From: Shinella kummerowiae | Lineage (GTDB): Bacteria; Pseudomonadota; Alphaproteobacteria; Rhizobiales; Rhizobiaceae | Assembly: GCF_009827055.1 (NCBI RefSeq) | Contig: NZ_WUMK01000010.1 | Coordinates: forward strand, 186,001-250,000 | Direction of reading: 5' to 3' | Length of the DNA: 64,000 nt | Part shown: one piece after another, positions 17,827 to 25,970 of the stretch | Layout: every line of letters starts with the position of its first letter | How positions within the stretch are numbered: the stretch's first letter is position 1 | Notes under the pieces: model-generated | The model's database searches: none | Told to the model about the DNA's origin: nothing | What the model saw: the letters and a program-made list of their open reading frames with translations, nothing else | Made by a program: the position numbers and the translations under genes

Positions 17827-18714
17827 TCATACCCGGCGGCAGCCATCACGCGGAGGAGTTCCTTTATGGCCGATCTTCGCCATGTCGAGCGGCGGATTGT
17901 GGGTGGGGTCCTGCTCCGCCTCGACGACGAACCAGCCCTCATAACCGTAAGAGGCGAGGCGTTTGACGATCGCTTCGAAGTCGAGGCTGCCATCGCCGGG
18001 GACCGTGAACGCACCTTTGATGACGGCATCGAGAAAACTCTCCCGTGTGCGGTCGAGCGCATCGATCACCGGCAGGCGGATATCCTTGGTGTGCACATGG
18101 GTGATGCGGCTGTGATGCTTGTCGATGACGCGCAGAACGTCGCCGCCGGCAAAGGCCATATGGCCGGCGTCGAACAGCAGCGGCAAGCCTTCGCCGGAAT
18201 GGTTCATCAGGAGGTCGAGCTCTTCCTCGGCCTCGATGGGGGCTGCCATGTGATGATGGTAGGAGATCGGCATGCCCTGGTCGGCGCACCATTCGCCGAA
18301 GGTGGTCATTTTGCGGCCATAGGCCTTGATCTCCTCCTCGGAGAGCTTGCGCTTGGTGGCAAGCGGCGCGGCGCGGTTGCCCTGGATGGTGCCGGCGGTC
18401 TCGCCATAGACGATGCAGGGAGCGCCGACCGCCTTGAACAGGGCCATCTGCTCAGTGATGCGGTCTTTCTCCGCTTCGATGTCGCCATCGAGCAGCAGGC
18501 CGGAGAACCAGCCGCCGCAAACCTGGATGCCGTGCTTGTCGAGGATGGGGCGAAGGATTTTCGAGTCCATCGGAAACCGGCGGCCGGTCTCCATGCCGGT
18601 AAAGCCGGCTTGCGCGGCCTCGGCAAGGCATCCTTCCAGCGAAATGTCGCTGCTGATTTCCGGCAGGTCGTCGTTCCACCAGGCGATGGGTGCAATGCCG
18701 AGTTTGGCTTTCAT
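17827..18714 (-). CDS. iolE: Myo-inosose-2 dehydratase with frameshifted C-terminus
   Basis: TIM-barrel dehydratase of 295 residues that converts 2-keto-myo-inositol to 3D-(3,5/4)-trihydroxycyclohexane-1,2-dione. The start MKAKLGIAPIAWWNDDLPE and the block FTGMETGRRFPMD are diagnostic of IolE; metal-site segments PISYHHHM, LLFDAGHMAFAGGD, THVHTKDIR and FVVEAEQDP follow in order. The last 14 residues (after MAKIGHK) do not fit: reading one base out of frame gives ELLRVMAAAGYEVVC and a stop at 17814-17816, the expected kind of IolE ending. One surplus T in the TTT at 17863-17865 would explain it, as a real mutation or sequencing error. All metal-site segments precede the shift. Transcribed divergently from the Gfo/Idh gene across operator site C. 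Confidence 0.9.
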   Translation of the reverse strand: MKAKLGIAPIAWWNDDLPEISSDISLEGCLAEAAQAGFTGMETGRRFPMDSKILRPILDKHGIQVCGGWFSGLLLDGDIEAEKDRITEQMALFKAVGAPCIVYGETAGTIQGNRAAPLATKRKLSEEEIKAYGRKMTTFGEWCADQGMPISYHHHMAAPIEAEEELDLLMNHSGEGLPLLFDAGHMAFAGGDVLRVIDKHHSRITHVHTKDIRLPVIDALDRTRESFLDAVIKGAFTVPGDGSLDFEAIVKRLASYGYEGWFVVEAEQDPTHNPPLDMAKIGHKGTPPRDGCRRV

Positions 18715-18758
18715 GGTCGGGCTCCGGGTCAAAGGTTTCGAACGATTGAAAACAAATA

Positions 18759-18792
18759 TTGACACTTCAGAGTTTTTGCAATGATAATTGCA
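18759..18792 (+). promoter_or_regulatory. Divergent promoter region with perfect TGCAA-N6-TTGCA operator (site C)
   Basis: TTGACA at 18759-18764, 18-base spacer and GATAAT at 18783-18788 (5 of 6 consensus) make a good sigma-70-type promoter for the rightward Gfo/Idh gene. The perfect palindrome TGCAA-TGATAA-TTGCA at 18777-18792 covers the -10 with the same 12-base distance from the -35 as in site A. It also lies 63 bases before the iolE start on the other strand, so one operator may control both. Confidence 0.78.
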
Positions 18793-18828
18793 CGCAGCAA
18801 TCGACGCATCATGCAGGGAACAGAGAGA

Positions 18829-19950
18829 ATGAAGAAGAAGCGCCGTCTTGGCCTCATCGGGTCGGGTTTCATGGGCAAGACGCATGTCTTCGGCTTCGCC
18901 GCCGCCGAACGGGTGTTCGACCTGCCCTATGAGGTGGAGCTTGCCGCGATCGCCGACGTCACCATGGCGCAAGCCGAAGCGGCGCGGGCCGCCTTCGGTT
19001 TCACGCAGGCTACGGACAACTGGCGCAGCCTGGTGGCCGATCCCGCCATCGATGTTATCGATATCACCGCTCCCAATGCGCTGCACAAGGAGATGGCGCT
19101 TTCGGCCATCGCTGCCGGCAAGCATGTTTATTGCGAGAAGCCGCTTGCGCCGCTCGCCGCCGATGCGCGGGAGATGGCCGATGCGGCCGAAAAGGCCGGC
19201 ATCAAGACACAGGTCGGCTTCAACTACCTGTGCAACCCCATGCTCAGCCTCGCGAGGGAGATGATCGCGAGCGGGGAGCTGGGCGACATCCGTGGTTATC
19301 GCGGGCTTCATGCGGAAGACTACATGGCCGATGCATGCGGCCCGTTCACGTTCCGGCACGATCCCGCCGGTGGCGGCGCCTTGGCGGACATCGGCAGCCA
19401 CGCGCTGGCAACGGCGGAATTCCTGATGGGGCCGATCACCAAGGTCATGGGCGACTGCGTCACGATGATCGCGAGCCGCCCCGATGGTAAGGGCGGTGTA
19501 CGGCCGGTCGAGACGGACGATGTCGGCCGCGCCTTCCTGCGTTTTGCCAATGGCGCGACAGGCTCCATTGAGGGCAACTGGATCGCGACCGGCCGCAAGA
19601 TGCAGCACGATTTCGAGGTCTATGGCTCCCGGGGCGCACTCGCCTTCTCGCAGGAGCGGTTCAACGAGCTTCATTTCTACTCGACGGCTGATGCAAAGGG
19701 GCGGCAGGGTTTTCGGCGTATCGAGGCCGGACCCGATCATGCGCCCTATGGCCGCTTCTGCGTCGCTCCGGGCCACCAGCTCGGCTTCAATGACTTGAAG
19801 GCGATCGAGGTCGCCGGCTATCTGGAGGCGATTGCAGGCCTCAGGCCCGAGCCGTTCAATTTCCGCGCCGGCCTGCGCATCCAGACGCTGGTGGAGGCGA
19901 TCCAGCAATCGTCGCGCGCTGGCGCCTGGCTTGACGTGAATGGTGATTGA
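18829..19950 (+). CDS. Gfo/Idh/MocA family oxidoreductase
   Basis: NAD(P)-dependent dehydrogenase of 373 residues with the Rossmann loop LIGSGFMGKTHVFGF, the catalytic-lysine motif YCEKPLAP and the GGGALADIGSHALATAEFLMG segment that carries the catalytic Asp/His pair. The start at 18829 is chosen because a longer frame from 18781 would run through the operator and promoter; ATG at 18811 is a second option. Adjacent to iolE across a shared control region, it probably oxidises an inositol stereoisomer or an inosose, but the substrate cannot be read from the sequence. Confidence 0.87.
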   Translation: MKKKRRLGLIGSGFMGKTHVFGFAAAERVFDLPYEVELAAIADVTMAQAEAARAAFGFTQATDNWRSLVADPAIDVIDITAPNALHKEMALSAIAAGKHVYCEKPLAPLAADAREMADAAEKAGIKTQVGFNYLCNPMLSLAREMIASGELGDIRGYRGLHAEDYMADACGPFTFRHDPAGGGALADIGSHALATAEFLMGPITKVMGDCVTMIASRPDGKGGVRPVETDDVGRAFLRFANGATGSIEGNWIATGRKMQHDFEVYGSRGALAFSQERFNELHFYSTADAKGRQGFRRIEAGPDHAPYGRFCVAPGHQLGFNDLKAIEVAGYLEAIAGLRPEPFNFRAGLRIQTLVEAIQQSSRAGAWLDVNGD

Positions 19951-19982
19951 CCGCGGGCGAAGGTGGCGCAATAATAATTGCG
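19947..19982 (+). promoter_or_regulatory. Promoter with CGCAA-N6-TTGCG operator (site D)
   Basis: TTGACC at 19947-19952, 17-base spacer and AATAAT at 19970-19975 (5 of 6) overlap the perfect inverted repeat CGCAA-TAATAA-TTGCG at 19967-19982. The -35 includes the stop codon of the preceding Gfo/Idh gene. It is the distal of two operators before the aldehyde dehydrogenase operon. Confidence 0.68.
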
Positions 19983-20082
19983 GATGGGGTTTGTCCGGCA
20001 ATTGATGCCGCGCTCGCCGCCGCCGTGTCTGGCGCTCCATTTACCCCGAACAAGCTGTCCATCGCGCCGATTACGCTTGACG

Positions 20083-20098
20083 TGCAATTAAAATTGCG
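20083..20098 (+). promoter_or_regulatory. TGCAA-N6-TTGCG operator (site E)
   Basis: Second palindrome before the aldehyde dehydrogenase operon, TGCAA-TTAAAA-TTGCG, 116 bases after site D, measured start to start (about eleven helical turns). TTGACG abuts it at 20077-20082 but no matching -10 at normal spacing was found. A degenerate half-site ending TTGC follows at 20112-20126. Two spaced operators would allow looping or graded repression. Confidence 0.62.
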
Positions 20099-20161
20099 CA
20101 TTTGTGATAATGAAAATTAATATTGCTGATCGGATCACTTTCAGCAATCCGAGGAGGAAAC

Positions 20162-21598
20162 ATGTACGCGTCCTACGGCTTGTTCATCGATGGTGCCTGG
20201 TCGGGTCCCGCGACTGGCGCATCGACGGAAATCACGGATCCCGGTAACGGCGACGTCCTGGGTGTCGTTCCCGTGGCAAGCGTCGATGACACCAACAGGG
20301 CGGTCGGTCTTGCGGACAAGGCTTTCCAGGCGTGGAAGAGAACACCGGCCTGGACGCGGGCGGATCACTTGCACAAGGCCGCGGACGTGATGGCGGCGCG
20401 CACTGCCGAGGCTGCGCGCCAGATCACGCTTGAAACGGGAAAGCCGCTGGCGCAGGCGGGCCGCGAATGGGCACTCGCCGTCGACCAGTTTCGCTGGTAC
20501 GCGGAGGAAGCCCGCCGCATCTACGGCCGCATCGTCGAAAGCCGTGTGCCGGGCGGCCGTCTGGAGGTCACGCACGAGCCCGTTGGTGTCGTTGCGGCCT
20601 TCACGGCGTGGAATTTTCCGGCGGCACTGATTGCCCGCAAGGTCGCGCCGGCGTTGGCCGCCGGTTGCGCTGTCATCGTTCGGCCCTCGGTCGAGGTGCC
20701 GGGTGTCGCGATGGTCCTGTTCGATTGCCTGCGTGAGGCCGGCCTTCCCGCGGGTGTCGCTAGCCTCCTGATCGGCCCGACCGGCAATACCTACAAGCCC
20801 ATCATGGCCTCACCGCTCGTACGGAAGGTTTCGCTGACGGGGTCGACCCGCGTTGGCCAGCAGATGATCCGCGACAGCGCGGAGACCGTGAAGCGCATCA
20901 GCATGGAACTTGGCGGCAATGCGCCGATGATCGTCTTCGACGATGCCGATCTCGACAAGGCGCTCGATCTCGTGGTGCCGACGAAATACGCCAATGCCGG
21001 GCAGGTCTGCGTCACGCCGGATCGCTTCTACGTGCACGAAACGCTGCACGATCGTTTTGCCGAAGGCTTTGCTGCCCGCGCCCGCGCGCTGAAGCTCGGC
21101 CATGGCCTCGACGAGGCGACGCAGATGGGGCCGCTGATCAACGAGCGGCGCATCGCCGCTATCGAAGAGATCGTTGCCGATGCCAGCGACCGCGGCGGCA
21201 AGATTCTCGCGGGCGGCAGGCGCCCTGCTGACATGAATGCCGGTTTCTTCTTCGAGCCGACCGTTATCACCGGCCTGCCGGATGACGCCAAGGCGATCGC
21301 CGAGGAGAATTTCGGCCCGATCGCCGCCATCACGCCGTTCTCCAGTGCGGACGAGGTCTTCGATCGGGCAAACGCTTCGGAAATGGGCCTCTCGGCTTAC
21401 GTCTTCACCCGCGATGCCGGCCGTGCACGCGAGGCGGCTGCGCGGCTGGAGGCGGGCATGGTCGGGGTCAACAGCTTTGCGCTTGCCGCCGCCGAGGCGC
21501 CGTTTGGCGGCATCAAGGCGAGTGGCATGGGCCGCGAAGGCGGCACCGAGGGTATCCTCGACTATTCCAACGTCAAGCTCGCGCAAATTCTGGTCTGA
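20162..21598 (+). CDS. NAD(P)-dependent aldehyde dehydrogenase
   Basis: Aldehyde dehydrogenase of 478 residues in the succinate-semialdehyde/glycolaldehyde dehydrogenase branch. Catalytic Glu249 is in SMELGGNAP and the nucleophile Cys283 in NAGQVCVTPDR; the NAD-binding GSTRVGQ and the late NFGPIAAITPF and PFGGIKASGMGREGG motifs are present. One oddity is Arg174 in VIVRPSVEVP where most family members have the cofactor-contacting Lys. The start follows a GAGGAGGAAA ribosome site. It leads an operon with an HpcH/HpaI aldolase, a 2-hydroxyacid dehydrogenase and an importer, so it may oxidise the aldehyde released by the aldolase. Confidence 0.9.
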   Translation: MYASYGLFIDGAWSGPATGASTEITDPGNGDVLGVVPVASVDDTNRAVGLADKAFQAWKRTPAWTRADHLHKAADVMAARTAEAARQITLETGKPLAQAGREWALAVDQFRWYAEEARRIYGRIVESRVPGGRLEVTHEPVGVVAAFTAWNFPAALIARKVAPALAAGCAVIVRPSVEVPGVAMVLFDCLREAGLPAGVASLLIGPTGNTYKPIMASPLVRKVSLTGSTRVGQQMIRDSAETVKRISMELGGNAPMIVFDDADLDKALDLVVPTKYANAGQVCVTPDRFYVHETLHDRFAEGFAARARALKLGHGLDEATQMGPLINERRIAAIEEIVADASDRGGKILAGGRRPADMNAGFFFEPTVITGLPDDAKAIAEENFGPIAAITPFSSADEVFDRANASEMGLSAYVFTRDAGRAREAAARLEAGMVGVNSFALAAAEAPFGGIKASGMGREGGTEGILDYSNVKLAQILV

Positions 21599-21608
21599 GG
21601 GGGCAGCC

Positions 21609-22424
21609 ATGATCAAGAACGGTGTCAAACAGCGCTGGGCGGAAGGCAAACCTGTCCTCAACGGCTGGCTCTCCATTGCCAATTCTTTCAGCGCCGAAAT
21701 CATGGCCGCGCAGGGCTACGATTCGCTCACCATCGACATGCAGCACGGCATCGTCGGTTACGACGGGGCGGTGCCGATGCTCCAGGCCATGCGGGCAAGT
21801 GGGGTGACGCCGCTGGTGCGCGTGCCGTGGCTCGATCCCGCCGACATCATGAAGGCGCTCGATGCCGGCGCCTATGGTGTCATCTGCCCGATGATCAACA
21901 CGCGTGCCGAGGCCGAGCGGCTCGTTTCCTACGTGCGCTATCCGCCCAACGGGGTGCGCAGTTTCGGTCCCAGCCGGGCGCTGTTTTCCGCCGGTGCCGG
22001 ATATGCCGCGGAAGCCGACGACGAAATGATCTGCCTTGCCATGATCGAGACGGCGCAGGCCTATGAGAACCTCGAGGATATCCTCGCGACCCCCGGCCTC
22101 GATGGTGTCTATATCGGACCCGCCGACCTGACGCTGGGGCTCCAGGGCAAGCGCTATGCGCCCGGCTTCGACCGCCGTGAGCCGGAAATGATCGAGGCGA
22201 TCAAGACAATCCTTCATGCGGCCCACAAAGCCGGCAAGCGGGCGGCATTGCACAACGGCACCGCCGACTATGCAGCGGAAGCGGTGGGCTGGGGCTTTGA
22301 TTTCGTGACGGTCACCAATGACGTGCGCCTCCTTGCGGGTGCCGCCGAGGCGAGCGTGCGGAAATTCCGCGATCTCGTGCAGGAGGTCGCTCCCGTCAAC
22401 ACGATCGACACGGGAGGATATTGA
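21609..22424 (+). CDS. HpcH/HpaI family 2-keto-acid aldolase
   Basis: Class II metal-dependent aldolase of 271 residues that cleaves or forms 2-keto-3-deoxy or 4-hydroxy-2-oxo acids, giving pyruvate plus an aldehyde. Catalytic residues are visible: His46 in IDMQHGIVG, Arg71 in VRVPW, and metal ligands Glu147 (AMIETAQ) and Asp173 (YIGPADLTLG). It is 10 bases after the aldehyde dehydrogenase gene and abuts the 2-hydroxyacid dehydrogenase gene. In this cluster it could complete a non-phosphorylative breakdown of an inositol- or sugar-derived keto acid; the true substrate is unknown. Confidence 0.88.
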   Translation: MIKNGVKQRWAEGKPVLNGWLSIANSFSAEIMAAQGYDSLTIDMQHGIVGYDGAVPMLQAMRASGVTPLVRVPWLDPADIMKALDAGAYGVICPMINTRAEAERLVSYVRYPPNGVRSFGPSRALFSAGAGYAAEADDEMICLAMIETAQAYENLEDILATPGLDGVYIGPADLTLGLQGKRYAPGFDRREPEMIEAIKTILHAAHKAGKRAALHNGTADYAAEAVGWGFDFVTVTNDVRLLAGAAEASVRKFRDLVQEVAPVNTIDTGGY

Positions 22425-23411
22425 ATGCCCAGGATCCTGGTGGCAGGCAAGATCCACGCGGACGGCCTTGCCGTTCTCCATTCCGCCCCGGGCGTGACGA
22501 TCGACTATGTCGAGGAGGTTTCCGCGGCAAGCTATGCGCCGTTCCTCGCAACCGCCGATGCGCTTCTCATTCGCACCCAGCCGCTGTCGGCGGCCTTCGT
22601 CGCCGATGCGCCGAACCTCAAAATCGTTTCGCGCCATGGCGTCGGTTACGATTCGGTTGACGTCGCCGCCTTGAATGACCGCGGCATACCGCTTGCCGTC
22701 GTGGGGGATGTGAATTCCCGCGCCGTGGCCGAGCACGCGGCCATGCTGATGCTCTCGGCCGCGCGCCGCACCGTTCTCTTCGATCGCAAGATGCGGCAAG
22801 GCGACTGGAATTACCGCAACAGTCTGGATGCCGACGAGCTCGATGGCGGCACGCTGCTGGTGGTCGGCTTCGGCCGCATCGGCAGGCGGCTGGCGCAGAT
22901 CGCGATGGCGCTCGGCATGACGGTGATTGCCTACGACAAGTTCCAGTCCGCGGATCAGATCGCGGCGGCCGGCGCAACGCCCGTCGACGACTTGCTTCAT
23001 GGCCTCTCCCGCGCCGACGTCGTGTCGCTGCATGTGCCGAAGTCCGGCGCCGAGCCGCTGATCGGCGCGGCGGAGCTGGCCGTGATGAAGCATTCGGCCA
23101 TTCTCATCAACACGGCGCGCGGCGGCCTGATTGATGAAACGGCGCTGCTGGCGGCGCTCAATGAGGGGCGGCTTGCCGCAGCCGGCCTCGACGTGCTCGA
23201 TGCCGAACCGCCGGCAGGCGATGATCCGATGCTCGCCTGCGACCGGGTGGTGCTGTCTCCGCACAATGCCGGGCTGACCGAAGCTTGCGCACGGCGCATG
23301 GCCATCTCGGCGGCGGCAAATATCCTCGATTTCTTCAAGGGCACGCTCGACCCGGCGCTCGTCGTCAACCGCGCCGAGATTGCTCTGCGGCTTTCTCCGG
23401 TCGGAGGTTGA
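22425..23411 (+). CDS. D-isomer-specific 2-hydroxyacid dehydrogenase
   Basis: NAD(P)-dependent dehydrogenase of 328 residues. The cofactor motif GFGRIGR is at 148-154 and the catalytic triad of the family is Arg232 (NTARGG), Glu261 (DAEPP) and His280 (LSPHNAG). Its ATG directly follows the aldolase stop codon. It would interconvert a 2-keto acid and a D-2-hydroxy acid (glyoxylate, hydroxypyruvate or similar), which are likely products of the aldolase step. It resembles phosphoglycerate dehydrogenase in sequence, but context argues for a catabolic role. Confidence 0.88.
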   Translation: MPRILVAGKIHADGLAVLHSAPGVTIDYVEEVSAASYAPFLATADALLIRTQPLSAAFVADAPNLKIVSRHGVGYDSVDVAALNDRGIPLAVVGDVNSRAVAEHAAMLMLSAARRTVLFDRKMRQGDWNYRNSLDADELDGGTLLVVGFGRIGRRLAQIAMALGMTVIAYDKFQSADQIAAAGATPVDDLLHGLSRADVVSLHVPKSGAEPLIGAAELAVMKHSAILINTARGGLIDETALLAALNEGRLAAAGLDVLDAEPPAGDDPMLACDRVVLSPHNAGLTEACARRMAISAAANILDFFKGTLDPALVVNRAEIALRLSPVGG

Positions 23412-23413
23412 TC

Positions 23414-24922
23414 GTGGCGCTCCTGGTATTTCGCGATATTGCCAAATCCTACGGCATCGTGCCGGTGCTGAAGGGCATCGATCTCGTCGTGAAACCCGGC
23501 GAGGTGCTGGCGCTCGTTGGCGAAAACGGTGCCGGTAAATCCACCCTCATGCGCATTGCCGCGGGGCTGGCGCCGCCGTCTTCGGGCACGATGCTGCTGG
23601 ACGGTGCGCCAGCGCCGGCAAATCTGCATGCCGCCGAGCGTGCGGGCATCGTCATGGTGCACCAGGAATTCTGTCTGGCGCCCCATTTGACGGTGGCCGA
23701 AAACGTCTTTCTCGGCCGGGAAATGACACGCGGCCTCTTTACCGATCGCAAGGCGATGGAGATGCGGGCGCACGACCTGCTAGCTGAGCTCGGCTCATCG
23801 GCTCCCGTTCGAGCACGGTTGCGCGACCTGCCCGTCTCGGACTGGCAGATGATCGAGCTTGCCAAGGCCTTCGCCCGGCAGCCGAAACTCATCCTGATGG
23901 ACGAACCGACTGCCGTGCTGTCGGCGACGGAGGCGGGCAACCTTTTCACCCGTATCCGGGTGTTCCGTCAGGCGGGCGGTTCGGTGATCTTCACCTCGCA
24001 TCGCCTTGATGAGGTGAAGGATATCGCCGATCGCGTGGCTGTCCTGCGTGACGGCCAGATCGTGCGCGTCGAGAACACCCGCGACATTTCCGAGGACGCG
24101 ATGGCCGAGGCGATGGTGGGGCGGCCGCTTGCGGAAATCTATCCGCCCCGGCGCGGTGCGGCAAAGCGCAAGGCCTTGCTCAGCGTTGCCGGCCTGACTT
24201 CACCGGGCACGGTCGAAGACGCGACGCTCGATATCCGCGAAGGGGAAGTACTCGGCATTTCCGGCCTCGTTGGTTCCGGCCGCACCGAGCTTTTCGAAGC
24301 GTTGTTCGGGCTACGGCCGGCGCGTTGCGGGTCGTTCGTGCTGCGTGGCGAGGCGCGGTCGCTGCCGGCGGCGCGCGAGGCCTGGGGGCTGAAGCTCGCC
24401 TACCTGACGGAGGACCGCAAGGGCAAGGGCCTGCTGCTCGGCAAGTCGCTCGACCAGAACGTGGCGCTCACCAAGGGGGCGATCAACGGCGCGAGCTGGA
24501 TCGACCGGCGGGCGGAGCGGCGTGATCTCGAAGCGGCCGTTGGGCGTTATGATATTCGCACCGGGCGGCTCGACGTTACGGCCGGTGCGCTCAGCGGCGG
24601 CAACCAGCAGAAGGTGCTGATTGCCAAGACGCTTGCCGTCGAGCCCGATCTCATCGTCTTCGACGAGCCGACGCGCGGCGTCGATATCGGCGCCAAGCAG
24701 CAGATCTACGAGATCATCGCCACGCTTGCCGCCGAGGGCAAGGCGATCGTCGTCATCTCATCCGAGATGCAGGAGATCGTCGGCCTGTCCGACCGGGTGC
24801 TGGTCATGCGGCGCGGGCGCATTGCAGGCGAGCTTTCCGGCGACGCGATCAGCGAAACCGACATCATTCGATTTGCCATGGGCCTGGAAGACAGGGCCCC
24901 GCAGGAGGAGGCAAGCCATTGA
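23414..24922 (+). CDS. Sugar ABC transporter ATP-binding protein, RbsA type (two domains)
   Basis: ATPase of 502 residues with two nucleotide-binding domains. Domain one has Walker A GENGAGKST and Walker B LILMDEPTAVLS but a degenerate signature (LPVSDWQMIELAKA). Domain two has the reduced Walker A GLVGSGRTE normal for RbsA, signature LSGGNQQKVLIAK and Walker B LIVFDEPTRGVD. The GTG at 23414 is preferred since a CGGAGG ribosome site lies 6 bases before it; a TTG at 23408 is possible. Followed by its permease with a four-base overlap. Confidence 0.92.
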   Translation: MALLVFRDIAKSYGIVPVLKGIDLVVKPGEVLALVGENGAGKSTLMRIAAGLAPPSSGTMLLDGAPAPANLHAAERAGIVMVHQEFCLAPHLTVAENVFLGREMTRGLFTDRKAMEMRAHDLLAELGSSAPVRARLRDLPVSDWQMIELAKAFARQPKLILMDEPTAVLSATEAGNLFTRIRVFRQAGGSVIFTSHRLDEVKDIADRVAVLRDGQIVRVENTRDISEDAMAEAMVGRPLAEIYPPRRGAAKRKALLSVAGLTSPGTVEDATLDIREGEVLGISGLVGSGRTELFEALFGLRPARCGSFVLRGEARSLPAAREAWGLKLAYLTEDRKGKGLLLGKSLDQNVALTKGAINGASWIDRRAERRDLEAAVGRYDIRTGRLDVTAGALSGGNQQKVLIAKTLAVEPDLIVFDEPTRGVDIGAKQQIYEIIATLAAEGKAIVVISSEMQEIVGLSDRVLVMRRGRIAGELSGDAISETDIIRFAMGLEDRAPQEEASH

Positions 24923-25935
24923 CCGACATTACCGCGACATCTACCGGCGACGCAGCAGTGTCGCCGAGCCGCACCCTTGCGGGCATTTTCGAGGCCGCAG
25001 GCCCGCTCATCGCGCTTATCCTCTTGATGCTGATCGGCTCCCTGATGAGCGACAGCTTCCTCGGCGCAGAGAACCTCTCCAACGTTTTTACGCGCAGCGC
25101 CATCATCGGCATCATCGCGGTGGGCGCCACGTTCGTCATCACGGCGGGCGGGCTCGACCTCTCCGTCGGGTCGCTCTCGGCGCTGGTCGCGGGCGTGACG
25201 ATCATGTTCATGAATTCGGCGGCAGAGGTGCTCGGGCCTGGTTGGCAGCTCGTCGCCGCCGGCATTGTCTGCTCTCTTGTCGTCGGTGCGGCGGCCGGTC
25301 TCCTCAACGGTGTCATGATCGTCAAGGGGCGGGTGGAAGCCTTCATCGTGACACTCGGCGCCATGGGCATCTTCCGTTCGATCATCACCTGGCTTGCGGA
25401 TGGCGGCTCCATCTCGCTCGATTTCTCGCTGCGCGATGCCGCACGCCCGATCTATTACGGCCAGGTTCTCGGCATCGCCGTGCCGATCCTCGTGCTCGCC
25501 GTCATCGCCATCGTCGGCGAACTGGTGCTGCGGCGCATGCGCTTCGGCCGGCATGTGGCGGCCATCGGCTCGAACCGTCATGTCGCCTTCTATTCGGCGA
25601 TCCCGGTCAACCGCGTGCGCATCCTCACCTATGTCATCCAGGGCCTCTGCGTCGCCATCGCCACGGTGATCTACGTGCCGCGCCTCGGCGCAGCCACCCC
25701 TTCGACCGGACTGATGTGGGAGCTGGAGGCGATTGCCGCCGTCATCATCGGCGGCACGGCGCTCAGCGGCGGTTTTGGTCGTATCTGGGGCACGATCGTC
25801 GGCGTGCTGATCCTCGGTTTCATCAGCAACATCCTCAACCTCGCCGGCTTCGTTAGCCCCTATCTCAACGGCGCATTCCAGGGGGCGATCATCATCATCG
25901 CCGTCCTCTTGCAGCGCGACCGTTCGCAGGGCTGA
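24919..25935 (+). CDS. Sugar ABC transporter permease, RbsC type
   Basis: Permease of 338 residues with VITAGGLDLSVGSLSALVAG, EAFIVTLGAMGIFRS, the loop GSNRHVAFYSAIPVNRVR and the C-terminal VIIGGTALSGGFGRIWG block. The start is TTG overlapping the TGA of the RbsA gene, preceded by GCAGGAGGAGG, so translation is coupled. It forms the membrane channel of the third import system of the window. Confidence 0.9.
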   Translation: MTDITATSTGDAAVSPSRTLAGIFEAAGPLIALILLMLIGSLMSDSFLGAENLSNVFTRSAIIGIIAVGATFVITAGGLDLSVGSLSALVAGVTIMFMNSAAEVLGPGWQLVAAGIVCSLVVGAAAGLLNGVMIVKGRVEAFIVTLGAMGIFRSIITWLADGGSISLDFSLRDAARPIYYGQVLGIAVPILVLAVIAIVGELVLRRMRFGRHVAAIGSNRHVAFYSAIPVNRVRILTYVIQGLCVAIATVIYVPRLGAATPSTGLMWELEAIAAVIIGGTALSGGFGRIWGTIVGVLILGFISNILNLAGFVSPYLNGAFQGAIIIIAVLLQRDRSQG

Positions 25936-25970
25936 CACCTTCTTTTCACTTCCACAGGGAGACACGTGAA

